A stretch of 20,892 nucleotides of DNA from DAOPXV01 sp035352535 (GTDB taxonomy: Bacteria; Muiribacteriota; UBA9980). Position 1 is the stretch's first letter, and every line of letters begins with the position of its first letter. Below are positions 1-8,265 of the stretch, one piece after another. Location of the stretch: positions 1 through 20,892 of the forward strand of contig CAZJFS010000069.1 in the NCBI GenBank assembly GCA_964545075.1. Reading direction: 5' to 3'. Under the pieces are notes generated by a model. That model saw only the letters and a list, made by a program, of their open reading frames with translations. It did not search any database and had not been told where the DNA came from. A program made the translations under genes and the position numbers.

Positions 1-3000
1 TATAAGTGTAGTGGGTGCCGTCAATCTTTGTCATTGCCGTTGCGGAAAGCGAATTTCCGCCGGTTGCCGCGCTTAACGCTATCGCGAGAAGCGACGTTTC
101 AGCCAGAGGTTCGTTTAATTCCACGTTGATCACTAAACCTATTCTGGATCTGACCGGTACGTCGGTAGAATATGTAACGTTGGCGAAGGGTTTAGTGTTA
201 TCGACGGGAAAGCTGTCGCCGCTTGCAGGTATTGGATTTATAGGGTTTCCGCATGGGCCTGTCGCGTTTGAAAGCGTTACCTGCGCGGTGCCGTCGCCCG
301 AGGCGTTTACCGTGTATATGTAACTGAAATGCGTATTGTCGAGCTTTGTCATGGACGTCGCGGTGAGCGTGTTGCCGCCGCTTATTGAGATCATGGGAAG
401 CGACGCGGGATTGATCGGCTCGTTGAACACGGCGTCTATGCTTAACGACTTGCCGGACTTAACGACGCCGGCGGGCGAATACGTGATTGCCGCAGCCGGC
501 CTGATATAATTTACCGTGAGTGTCGGGTTGGCGTCGACGCTTAATGCGCCGTTTCCCGAAGCGTCGAAAAGCTCCGCCGAAAGAACGCCGCCCGTTGGAA
601 TTATCGTTGCGAGCGCGCCGTTCGTCGTGGTGGCCAGATCGAATGAAATGAGCGTATCGTCGGCGGAAATGGTTTCATCGGTAGCTATATGCCGCCCGTC
701 GATATATAGCTTAGCGCTGCCGCCCGTCGCCGCTGCCGCCGTTATGGAAGCCGTTACGACCATGTCGGTGTTCGTGGAATTGAGTGTATTCGCGATTACG
801 GTTCCGTCTATTGGCGTTATGATCAAAGACGACGGCGGAGGCGGCGCGAGAGCGTCGCAAAGATATGCCGGCGACGAAACATAGGAGGCGGCAACGGCAT
901 TTCCGTTTGAATCGAAGATCGATGAAGCCGATGCGGGTTTTATGACGATCGTTTCGATGCCTGAAGGCGTTCCCGTGATTGAAATCCACGCTCTTACCGT
1001 CGTTTCTCCGCCGGCGAGGTCCGATCCATCAGTTCGCTTCAGCGAGGTTATTGATGCAGCCGTGGCATTTCCGGAATTTTGTGAAAATGTCATAACCAGG
1101 TCGGAAACTGAAACTTTAGCGTTTGCGGGACCGTAAACGCCTTCGCTGAAGGCTATGTCGAAATATGTGAGAGATTTATGTATCGTAATGGACGTGATTT
1201 CCGGCGGCCTCAGGTCGTTAAAGGTCAACGGCGCTGTAAATTCAAGAACGCTCATTGCGTTGAAGGCAATGTCGTATAACGAAGTTGCTCCCGCCGGCCC
1301 TATTTTGATTTTTTCGCTCCCGGACGGGGCATTCGATAATGAAAAATAAATTCTAAGGGCGCTTTCTCCGCCAGTAGCGTCCGATCCGTCGGTTTTTTTA
1401 ATCGATGATATCGATACCGTCGCGGCGACTCCGGAATTTTGTTCATATATCGCGGAGAAGGAGCCGACGCCGGGCGCCCCGCCGGCCGGTCCGAATACGG
1501 GTTCGTTATAAGAAACTTCGACATACGAATTGTCCGCGGCCAATAAAGCGGAGACTGGTTTTGGTTTTGTCGAATCGATAGTGAATGGCGTTGTCGTTGC
1601 CACGGCTGTTTTATTTGACGCCAGATCGGTGAAGCTGATTTTTATCAGGACGTTTTCGGAGTTTATGGACGGGACTGTCCAGGCTAAAGTTCCGCTATTC
1701 GCGTTTGCCGCCGTGATCGGATACCACGACGAACCGCCGTCGTCCGAATATTCGAGAGAAACCGGAGTCGCGGAAAATCCGCCATTATCAATAACTCCTG
1801 TCGGTTCCCAGTTTATATTTACGGTCGAACTTCCACGGAACAATTCGCCGCCCGCCGGATAAGTGATGATTGAAGCCTGAACCGCCGGCGGCGTTTTATC
1901 ATACGACACGGCCGAATTGTCGGTCGTCGCGCTTTGCGTTTTAACGTTTCCGGCCTCGTCCGAATATGAAACCGCGAACGGCACGATGCCTTCGCTATCG
2001 TCGCCGGTCATCACATACGCGGCTTCATATGATCCGGCGACTTCCGTTACCGTCCGGTCAGTTCCGGTTATCGATATTTTGGGCGGCGTTGAAACCGGTT
2101 CCGCGGGAGTGAAACGAACCGTGAGCTTATCGCTTATTTTAGCTTTGCCCGCGGTTGTGTTTGATGAATATATCCTTAAAAGCGCCGGCGGTGAAGCAAT
2201 CCTGTCCAGGCAGCCAGGCAGGTTCATAGAAGCGATATTTGAGGCGTTCCCGGCCAGATCGACGAGCCATGCTTCTATTTTTATATCGCCGTCGGTAAAA
2301 CCGGTTATCGCGGTTTCTGTAAAACCACCGATATTGGCGGCTTCAGCGTTTGAACTTACGATGACGCCGGAACCCGTCGCGGTGTGCGCCGCTCCGCCGT
2401 CGGCAATTCTTATGAATAATTTTCCGGTTTCATTTTCAAGCGCATGGTTCGCGATATTAACGGCAAATTTAGTCATATCAGCCGTGAGGGCGTTATTTAT
2501 GTGGTTCGCCGTGTTCCCGGCGCTTTCAAGATCCGCCCGAATGGCCGTTGGTGAGATTTCCGGCGCAGCCGGTTTTTTCGCGTCAATATAGGCCGCTTCG
2601 GAAGCGTTAGACGCCATATCATTCGTTCCGCCATTCCCGGCCTCGTCCTTTCCCGAAATAAATATTGTTTCGATAGTGTCGCCGGGCGCGGCCTCGTCCG
2701 CCACGATGGTTCTGGATATCACGTAGTTATCGCCATTTCCGGCCGCGGCGGCTGTTTTAACCATATCGTTAGCTACGCCTTCCGAATCGATAGTCACTTC
2801 GGGCGCTTCTTTTAGCTTTTCGTTCGCCCGGATCGCGAGATACCATGTGCCGGGTCCGAGTCTCGGATTGATTCCGGCGGGTATAGTAAGGGCCTCGTCT
2901 TTATAATATGATGCCGTAAATTTCGGCTTTTCCGTGTCAATGAAAAATATCGCGGCAGTGTCTTTTTGATATATCGCTTCTGCGATTTCGGATGCGGCGT

Positions 3001-5191
3001 ATTTCTCGTCGAACGCGACGGCCTTGATCGTAATATTGGAATTAATGATGATAGGGGCCGAATACAGCGTTCCGTTATTTTCGGAAGGGACGGTTCCGTC
3101 GGTGGTATATTTTATCGTGGCCATGGCGGAAGCCGATGATATTCTGACGCACACGGGCATTTTATATTTTCCGCCCGCCGGCGAAAAAAACGGCGGCGAG
3201 GACGTTTTTATCTCAGCCGGGAATGACGCTGAAACGATCCTGGATGGAAGCGAACCGATCGCGGCGGCCAAAGCTTTTACGGTTATCGCGCCGGTCAACT
3301 CGAATGGGCCTGAATAAAGAATGGCGGAAGATATCGCTGGCTCGCTTCCGTCGATAGTATAGTAAATTTTTGCGAGCGGGTCGCCGCAACTTATAGAAAT
3401 TATGGATGGTCCGTTATTTGAAACCGAGCCGGAAATGACTGGCGCTGGCGATATTGGAACCGGAGAAATAATATATTTGGCTGTCGTAATGTTTGACGGT
3501 GAATTATCTTCGCTGAAGGATATCGCTTTTATAGTCATAGTAGAAGATACTGAAAGCGTTCCGGTATAAAGCGTTCCGTTCGTCGGTGAAGGTTCGCTCC
3601 CGTCGGTCGTATAGCGGATAAGCGCGCCTGCCGTGGAAGATGTGATTTTGACGGTGATTTCGGAATCATATTTTCCGGGATCGGGCGAAAAAATCGGCCG
3701 TTCGGCTTTTAATAACGTTCTGATTATCGAATATTCTCCGGTGAAAACGTCGGATTCCTTCATTCCCGCTTTATAGGCCACCGCTTTAATCAGTGTGTTT
3801 TTATATATTTTGATGGGAGAATAGTAAGTTATTCCCCGTGTTTTTGAAGGAATGGACCCGTCGGTCGAATATATTATCAAGGCTTGCGGCGTAGCGCAGG
3901 AAAGAGCTGCTTCGACGGTTCCGTTATATGTTCCTGGAACCGGCGCCGACGAAGGCGTTTCGACTTTCGCGGCCGCCACGGTTTTAACGTTGATTCCGAC
4001 TATAAAACGGCTTCCGCGGTTTCCGGCAAGGTCATATATTTCGTTTATATCGATGCTGACCGGATTGATGTCGCCGGTGGCATATGGCGCTTGCGCGTTA
4101 TAGCTGTCCGGGCTTATCTCGGTTACTATCGCGGTCCGGCCGTAAATTTTGACTTCAGGCGCCCTGTAGAGTTTTTCGCTGGCCTTGAAATTGAGCGAGT
4201 AATCGCCGGCCGATCCGGATGTTTCGAGCGATAAGGATGAGATCACGGGCGCTTTTTTATCCGTTTTTTTATCCGTTATAAGCGAAACGACCTTTGCCGG
4301 GACGCTGATATTGGAAGAACCGACGTCCGTTCCGAAAAATGAAACGCTTTCCGCGAGAGAATTGACGGTTATTATTTTTTTTATTTCGGTGTTTTCTGAA
4401 GATGTTATGGATTGGAAGGAACTTATGATCTCGGCGGCCGATCCGGTTTTAATATCATCTTTTAACGCTTCGACGCCGGTTTTATTGATCGCGACGGTCG
4501 TGACGGTTTTAACTATTTCGGCCAGTTTTTTGACGCTTTCCGAGCCGCCCAGAAAATTCGTATCGGCCGCGGCCTCGAATTGAGTTTTTTTGCCGGAAAT
4601 ATCAAAAGCGACGATGCCTTCGCCGGTCCTCACGTCTTCGGCGCTGACGTTTATCATTGAAATGTCCGGGAGGACTTTTTTTTCGGATAGAAGCAGCGAT
4701 CTGGCCGTTGAAGCCGGGTCTAAAGTGATGCCTTTTATTTTTATTATTTTTGTGCCTGTTGGAATTTCATCAATGGAAGGAAGGCGACCGGTAAAATTTC
4801 TTAAAAGTATCAAGCCATTTTTTTTATCGCGCAAAATTATGGACGGGAAGGAATTTTTATTGCCTATTTCGAAGAGCGCTCTGAAAGTGTTTCCTTTAAC
4901 GGATGTTTCGCCGGTTTCAATATTTTTATCGGATCCGTCATGTACTTCAAGCGAGTATTCGCCCGCGGACCCGGCGTCTGACGAGCGCAAAACTCCGACG
5001 GCGGTTTCTTTGAAAACTCCGCTCCATATCTGACCTTCGATCTCGAAATATGGCGGGATATTATAGATGGGCGTGCCTGAACCGATAGTAGTAGAAGAGC
5101 CGCCTCCGCCTCCGCCGCATCCGTAGATAACTAAAAAAGCCGCGATCATAAAGTTAATCAGTAAAATTTTAAAAAATTGACGGGCTTTCAT
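1..5191 (-). CDS. Giant repeat-rich surface lipoprotein (C-terminus beyond window)
   Basis: The frame is open from the ATG at 5191 to the left edge, giving 1730 codons without a stop. The N-terminus is a lipoprotein signal: a short basic start, a hydrophobic stretch and a lipobox ending VIYGC with the lipidated Cys at residue 25, then a glycine run that would act as a flexible tether. Residues about 30-430 form an unrecognised region. Four tandem copies of a chitobiase/Fn3-associated type module follow, with Y-T-T-D-G motifs at residues 441, 527, 611 and 695. Further Ig-like segments follow; two related units of about 120 residues carry T-D-G-S-D at 1267 and 1387, and two units of about 103 residues carry N-E-P at 1590 and 1693. 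The second of these runs off the edge, so more copies are likely. GGAGG lies just upstream of the start. The role is inferred to be a surface adhesin or structural protein; no enzymatic motif was seen. Confidence 0.9.
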   Translation of the reverse strand, partial: MKARQFFKILLINFMIAAFLVIYGCGGGGGGSSTTIGSGTPIYNIPPYFEIEGQIWSGVFKETAVGVLRSSDAGSAGEYSLEVHDGSDKNIETGETSVKGNTFRALFEIGNKNSFPSIILRDKKNGLILLRNFTGRLPSIDEIPTGTKIIKIKGITLDPASTARSLLLSEKKVLPDISMINVSAEDVRTGEGIVAFDISGKKTQFEAAADTNFLGGSESVKKLAEIVKTVTTVAINKTGVEALKDDIKTGSAAEIISSFQSITSSENTEIKKIITVNSLAESVSFFGTDVGSSNISVPAKVVSLITDKKTDKKAPVISSLSLETSGSAGDYSLNFKASEKLYRAPEVKIYGRTAIVTEISPDSYNAQAPYATGDINPVSIDINEIYDLAGNRGSRFIVGINVKTVAAAKVETPSSAPVPGTYNGTVEAALSCATPQALIIYSTDGSIPSKTRGITYYSPIKIYKNTLIKAVAYKAGMKESDVFTGEYSIIRTLLKAERPIFSPDPGKYDSEITVKITSSTAGALIRYTTDGSEPSPTNGTLYTGTLSVSSTMTIKAISFSEDNSPSNITTAKYIISPVPISPAPVISGSVSNNGPSIISISCGDPLAKIYYTIDGSEPAISSAILYSGPFELTGAITVKALAAAIGSLPSRIVSASFPAEIKTSSPPFFSPAGGKYKMPVCVRISSASAMATIKYTTDGTVPSENNGTLYSAPIIINSNITIKAVAFDEKYAASEIAEAIYQKDTAAIFFIDTEKPKFTASYYKDEALTIPAGINPRLGPGTWYLAIRANEKLKEAPEVTIDSEGVANDMVKTAAAAGNGDNYVISRTIVADEAAPGDTIETIFISGKDEAGNGGTNDMASNASEAAYIDAKKPAAPEISPTAIRADLESAGNTANHINNALTADMTKFAVNIANHALENETGKLFIRIADGGAAHTATGSGVIVSSNAEAANIGGFTETAITGFTDGDIKIEAWLVDLAGNASNIASMNLPGCLDRIASPPALLRIYSSNTTAGKAKISDKLTVRFTPAEPVSTPPKISITGTDRTVTEVAGSYEAAYVMTGDDSEGIVPFAVSYSDEAGNVKTQSATTDNSAVSYDKTPPAVQASIITYPAGGELFRGSSTVNINWEPTGVIDNGGFSATPVSLEYSDDGGSSWYPITAANANSGTLAWTVPSINSENVLIKISFTDLASNKTAVATTTPFTIDSTKPKPVSALLAADNSYVEVSYNEPVFGPAGGAPGVGSFSAIYEQNSGVAATVSISSIKKTDGSDATGGESALRIYFSLSNAPSGSEKIKIGPAGATSLYDIAFNAMSVLEFTAPLTFNDLRPPEITSITIHKSLTYFDIAFSEGVYGPANAKVSVSDLVMTFSQNSGNATAASITSLKRTDGSDLAGGETTVRAWISITGTPSGIETIVIKPASASSIFDSNGNAVAASYVSSPAYLCDALAPPPPSSLIITPIDGTVIANTLNSTNTDMVVTASITAAAATGGSAKLYIDGRHIATDETISADDTLISFDLATTTNGALATIIPTGGVLSAELFDASGNGALSVDANPTLTVNYIRPAAAITYSPAGVVKSGKSLSIDAVFNEPINPASLPMISISGGNTLTATSMTKLDNTHFSYIYTVNASGDGTAQVTLSNATGPCGNPINPIPASGDSFPVDNTKPFANVTYSTDVPVRSRIGLVINVELNEPLAETSLLAIALSAATGGNSLSATAMTKIDGTHYTY

Positions 5192-5263
5192 CGCGGCCTC
5201 CGGAAAAACAGATGAATTACTGCTTAACAAATAACGAACACATTAAAAGTCGACCACGGTTAA

Positions 5264-5300
5264 AGATAAGATATTAAATGTACGGAAGCCATTCTTATCT
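5264..5300 (-). repeat. Inverted repeat at the transcription start of the giant lipoprotein gene
   Basis: Arms AGATAAGA (5264-5271) and TCTTATCT (5293-5300) are perfect 8-base complements separated by 21 bases. They sit at and just downstream of the predicted start of transcription, so they could be a 5' leader hairpin or an operator. The long spacer makes either reading uncertain. Confidence 0.4.
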
Positions 5301-5301
5301 A

Positions 5302-5330
5302 ATTATAGCAAAAATATCAGATGCGTGCAA
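5302..5330 (-). promoter_or_regulatory. Sigma70-type promoter for the giant lipoprotein gene
   Basis: Read on the minus strand, TTGCAC (5330-5325) is followed after exactly 17 bases by TATAAT (5307-5302). Transcription would start near 5295, leaving a leader of roughly 100 bases before the ATG at 5191. The -10 box is a perfect consensus match and the -35 matches at four of six positions. Confidence 0.75.
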
Positions 5331-5523
5331 CGCGACAATATTTATCATGATTGTACGCGCTTTGATTTGTCTGATCGTTTCATCGCGATCATGCATAAAG
5401 GATCGACCTTCAGCGCAAGGGCTTTGTAAAAAAGATTTTTAATCGTCGTATCAAATTTCAAACCGATAGTATTCAAACTATGGAATTTCTATTAAAAATC
5501 TGGTAAAAAACAGGTAAGAGCCG

Positions 5524-5552
5524 TTGACAAGAGGCTTTATTTTTTTTATAAT
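5524..5552 (+). promoter_or_regulatory. Perfect-consensus sigma70 promoter for the glycine-zipper gene
   Basis: TTGACA (5524-5529) and TATAAT (5547-5552) are both exact consensus hexamers with the optimal 17-base spacing. Transcription would begin near 5559, about 76 bases before the chosen ATG at 5635. The sequence predicts high constitutive expression unless a repressor acts. Confidence 0.85.
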
Positions 5553-5634
5553 TGTTTTCAAGTTCGATCAAATATCGTTGAAATCGATCAAAACCAAATT
5601 TAAAATTAATCAAAACCTGGATATGGAGAATAAA

Positions 5635-6735
5635 ATGAAGAGAATACAAGCAAAAACCAAATTCAAATTTTTATGCGTTTACATACTTGTTAACTTTATG
5701 TTCCTGATTGCGGCGCCTTATCTGAACGTCGCAAGCGCTCAGCAGGCGGCGCAGCGGATCGCCGATGAAGCCAACTCCACCGTCGAAATAAGCCTTGGCG
5801 ACACCGGAAACCCGGTAGGTCCTAAAGTGGATGTCGATGAACCGACCGGTTCATGGACAAAAAATTCTCCCAACGCCAAAAAAGCTTATGTGTGGAGTAA
5901 GTCCACCGCGGTTTCAACCGCGCGCGCAACCGGGGAAGTATTTAAAGATAATTTCACTGCGCAGAGTATCGCTATAAACGCCGGCGCCGCTTTCGCCTCC
6001 AAACTTTACGATCAGTACAATAAGGGTGAAAAGCTCGATGTGATAAGCGCCGCGAAATTCATCGTCAGCGGCGAATCGATATGTTCGTTCTTCGGCGCCG
6101 CGCTCGGCGCTACGGCTGGAACCGCCGCCGGAACTCTCATAGCCACCGGAGTGCCAGTTGCGGGCCCGGTAATAGGCGCGCTTATGCCTGTGTTCTGCTC
6201 TCTTGCCGGAAGCACCATGGGCACTCAGATGGGGCGCGATCTCGACGGCGGCAGAAAGATGTCGTTCAAAAAAGCCTGGGCGGCCATCGATAAAGGCGAT
6301 CTTATCGGAAGGACCATAGGCGCTACTATCGGTATGACGCTCGGCAATATGATCTTTCCCGGCCTGGGTGGATTCGTCGGTTCCGTGGCCGGAAACGTAA
6401 TAGGCAGCAAGGTCGTCGGCCTGATAAGAAAGCTTAACGATAAACTTAAAAAGGATAAAAGCGGATCCGCCGCGGCGCCCGTTGAACAGCCGGAAGCAAA
6501 CCCCTTCGCCTCTAAAGCTTCCTCGCCCGGATTCGAAACTTCTTTTTCGAAGAATTCAGGCCCCGCTTCCGGATCGTCCGATGAGGCCAAAAAAGCTTTC
6601 GCAGCGCAAAACGCTTATTACCAAAAATACGTCGCCTTATTGAACCAGGGAAAAGGCGAATCGGCTGAAGCCAGCGCCGCTATTAAAGACTATGTGAAAG
6701 CGTGCGAAGAATACAAAAAACTCACGGCAAAATAA
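5635..6735 (+). CDS. Secreted glycine-zipper protein
   Basis: The 366-residue product begins with a signal peptide: basic residues, a hydrophobic stretch at about 11-30 and a probable cleavage after A-S-A at residue 35. Two glycine-zipper regions follow (about 154-200 and 225-265), rich in GxxxG-type spacing and small residues, as in proteins that insert into or associate with membranes. The last 50 residues are hydrophilic and probably helical. The start at 5635 was chosen over an in-frame ATG at 5623 because GGAG at 5625-5628 lies 6 bases upstream of it; a TTG further upstream is really the -35 box. The protein is probably periplasmic or outer-membrane associated. It matches no named family that I recognise beyond the glycine-zipper motif. 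It is transcribed away from the giant lipoprotein and converges on the radical SAM gene. Confidence 0.82.
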   Translation: MKRIQAKTKFKFLCVYILVNFMFLIAAPYLNVASAQQAAQRIADEANSTVEISLGDTGNPVGPKVDVDEPTGSWTKNSPNAKKAYVWSKSTAVSTARATGEVFKDNFTAQSIAINAGAAFASKLYDQYNKGEKLDVISAAKFIVSGESICSFFGAALGATAGTAAGTLIATGVPVAGPVIGALMPVFCSLAGSTMGTQMGRDLDGGRKMSFKKAWAAIDKGDLIGRTIGATIGMTLGNMIFPGLGGFVGSVAGNVIGSKVVGLIRKLNDKLKKDKSGSAAAPVEQPEANPFASKASSPGFETSFSKNSGPASGSSDEAKKAFAAQNAYYQKYVALLNQGKGESAEASAAIKDYVKACEEYKKLTAK

Positions 6736-6809
6736 TGGCGTCGCCAAAAACATTTAAATCTTTTTCTTCCGCGTCCATATTTTCCAAAAATGTTATCTAA
6801 AGAATATAT

Positions 6810-6844
6810 TCCGCCTTGATAGTTGAATAAATTATCAGGGCGGA
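6810..6844. terminator. Strong hairpin between convergent genes, possible terminator
   Basis: Arms 6810-6821 and 6833-6844 pair over 12 bases (one G-U) around an 11-base loop. It lies between the ends of the glycine-zipper gene and the radical SAM gene, where a shared terminator is expected. Neither strand has a good T-run after the stem, so intrinsic termination is not certain; it may instead protect mRNA 3' ends. Confidence 0.45.
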
Positions 6845-6859
6845 CCAATTTAACGAGGT

Positions 6860-8263
6860 TTAAATTACGATAAAATCCGCTTCGAATTTTTTCGCGATAT
6901 CCTCAAGCCGGTCGCCGTTGAGATCGAAACCGAGGTGATCGAACATAATGCCAGCAATTATAATGGTTTTAAAAACTTCTTTTTCCATTCCGCCTATCGC
7001 CGCTTCGATATCCGTTAGCGTCAATAGTCCTGCGCAGTCGATATTTCCCTTGAAGTTTACGCTTTTTACCGCCAGCGGTTCGATATTTGAGATTCCATTC
7101 TCCCGGAATGCCGCCCGTATGTATTTTTCCGATAAAATGGTCGTAACCGCGGCGGCCCTGGAATTTTTTGCGGCGAGTTTCAGGTTCGTTTCAATGAAAC
7201 GGTCCAATTCGGAAGGGTTTATGTCTGAAACGAAGATCATGCCGCCCGCGCCTTCGCTGTTCCCGTTGAATTTTTCGAAAGTTATCGTTTTGTTCAGACC
7301 CCCGTTCGTTCCTTCAGTCCGGCTTTCATTTATTACGAGTTCAAGCGGTCCAGCGGTTTTCCTGATGAATTGATACGCTTCCGACCTCGATCTGGGCTTT
7401 CGGCCGTTGACCGAAATTATTTTATCCCCGGGTTTTATTCCCGCGAGAAATGCAGGTGAATCAGGCGTTACGGCGTGGACGGTCGCCTTCGTATCGGGCG
7501 GCGCGAGCGGTTCGACCACCACGGGCGTCTTTTTAAAAGCGTTCATGCCGGATATTGCGTAAGATACTCTTTCAGCGTATGCGGCGAATTCTTCGTAATT
7601 TTTGAAGAATTTTGAAAAAAGCCCTTCGGCGAAGCGCGGCAAAAAAACTTTTATTAAAGCGATATTTGATATTTTCCTGAGATTTTCTATATCTTCAATT
7701 ATAAGCGCGAGCGGAGTCATCCCTTCATTTATGGCCATAAGGCTCACGTTCATTTTAAGGCTTCCGCCATATTCGGAAAGCCTTTTCAGATTTTCAAAGG
7801 CCTTAGCGCTTCTGCCGTCTAAAACTATCCTGTCGCGGGTTTTCGCGTTGAACGAATTAAGCGAGAAATTGATTTCGAGCGGCGCGACCTTGTCTATGAT
7901 TTTATAAAATTGCTCTCCGATAATCCCGCCGGATGTCGTTATCGATATTACGTTATCGCCTATGCGGGATCTTACGGCCGAAATTATCTTTTCGACGCCT
8001 TTATACATAAAGGGTTCGCCTTCGCAAATTTTGGTCGCCGATTCGCCTATGACCACCCTTTTTTCCGGATCTAAAAAGTTTATATGCTCCATGACGTCGT
8101 CGAAACTTCGCCTGTAGCGGTAAAAACCGCTGGAACTGAGAATGTCCGGCGGCATGTTCTTATGGCTGCAGAAAACGCAGCTGTTATGACAGAAAGAAGA
8201 AAGAGGCAGAACGTTTAATTCCGCCTCTGAATATAGTATATATTGTTCTATTGGAATATTCAT
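6860..8263 (-). CDS. Radical SAM protein with internal PDZ domain and DUF512-like C-terminus
   Basis: The 467-residue protein carries the radical SAM cluster motif CxxxCxxC at C25, C29 and C32, followed by a GE-P element near residue 82-84 and a typical TIM-barrel-like region to about 240. A PDZ domain occupies about 258-314, with the A-G-I-K-P-G-D core at 274-280. The C-terminus (about 365-467) resembles DUF512: A-G-L-L-T near 411-415 followed by T-D at 417-418, a hydrophobic strand, then D-L-N-G-D at 447-451. Known DUF512 proteins have the PDZ domain before the radical SAM domain, so the order here is rearranged. The ATG lies 2 bases after the tonB stop with no strong ribosome site, implying translational coupling. 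The substrate is unknown; the cofactor would be a [4Fe-4S] cluster using S-adenosylmethionine in the cytoplasm. Confidence 0.85.
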   Translation of the reverse strand: MNIPIEQYILYSEAELNVLPLSSFCHNSCVFCSHKNMPPDILSSSGFYRYRRSFDDVMEHINFLDPEKRVVIGESATKICEGEPFMYKGVEKIISAVRSRIGDNVISITTSGGIIGEQFYKIIDKVAPLEINFSLNSFNAKTRDRIVLDGRSAKAFENLKRLSEYGGSLKMNVSLMAINEGMTPLALIIEDIENLRKISNIALIKVFLPRFAEGLFSKFFKNYEEFAAYAERVSYAISGMNAFKKTPVVVEPLAPPDTKATVHAVTPDSPAFLAGIKPGDKIISVNGRKPRSRSEAYQFIRKTAGPLELVINESRTEGTNGGLNKTITFEKFNGNSEGAGGMIFVSDINPSELDRFIETNLKLAAKNSRAAAVTTILSEKYIRAAFRENGISNIEPLAVKSVNFKGNIDCAGLLTLTDIEAAIGGMEKEVFKTIIIAGIMFDHLGFDLNGDRLEDIAKKFEADFIVI

Positions 8264-8265
8264 AA

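Larger units (their letters stand above)
5192..5634. other. Divergent intergenic region
   Basis: This 443-base gap separates the giant lipoprotein gene from the glycine-zipper gene. It holds a promoter for each (5302-5330 minus, 5524-5552 plus), an inverted repeat at 5264-5300, and a central stretch of about 130 bases (5345-5476) with an open minus-strand frame of 43 codons starting at a TTG. That central stretch also contains a short hairpin, TGATCG and CGATCA separated by 8 bases. I see no tRNA and no clear protein family here; the central stretch may be a dispersed repeat or a decayed gene fragment. Confidence 0.6.

Noticed and set aside
3061..3880. Regularly spaced similar DNA segments that could suggest a repeat array
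   Set aside because: The spacing (about 250 bases) and similarity follow the protein repeats with Y-T-T-D-G motifs; units are too long and too diverged for a CRISPR array.
15..5033. Many plus-strand open frames opposite the giant gene, including one of 224 codons at 1917-2591
   Set aside because: The minus-strand frame is continuous, starts with a lipoprotein signal and shows domain repeats in register; the plus-strand frames lack ribosome sites and family motifs and are its antisense shadow.
5524..5634. Upstream TTG and ATG starts for the glycine-zipper gene
   Set aside because: The TTG is the -35 box of a perfect promoter, and only the ATG at 5635 has a correctly spaced GGAG and gives a normal signal peptide.
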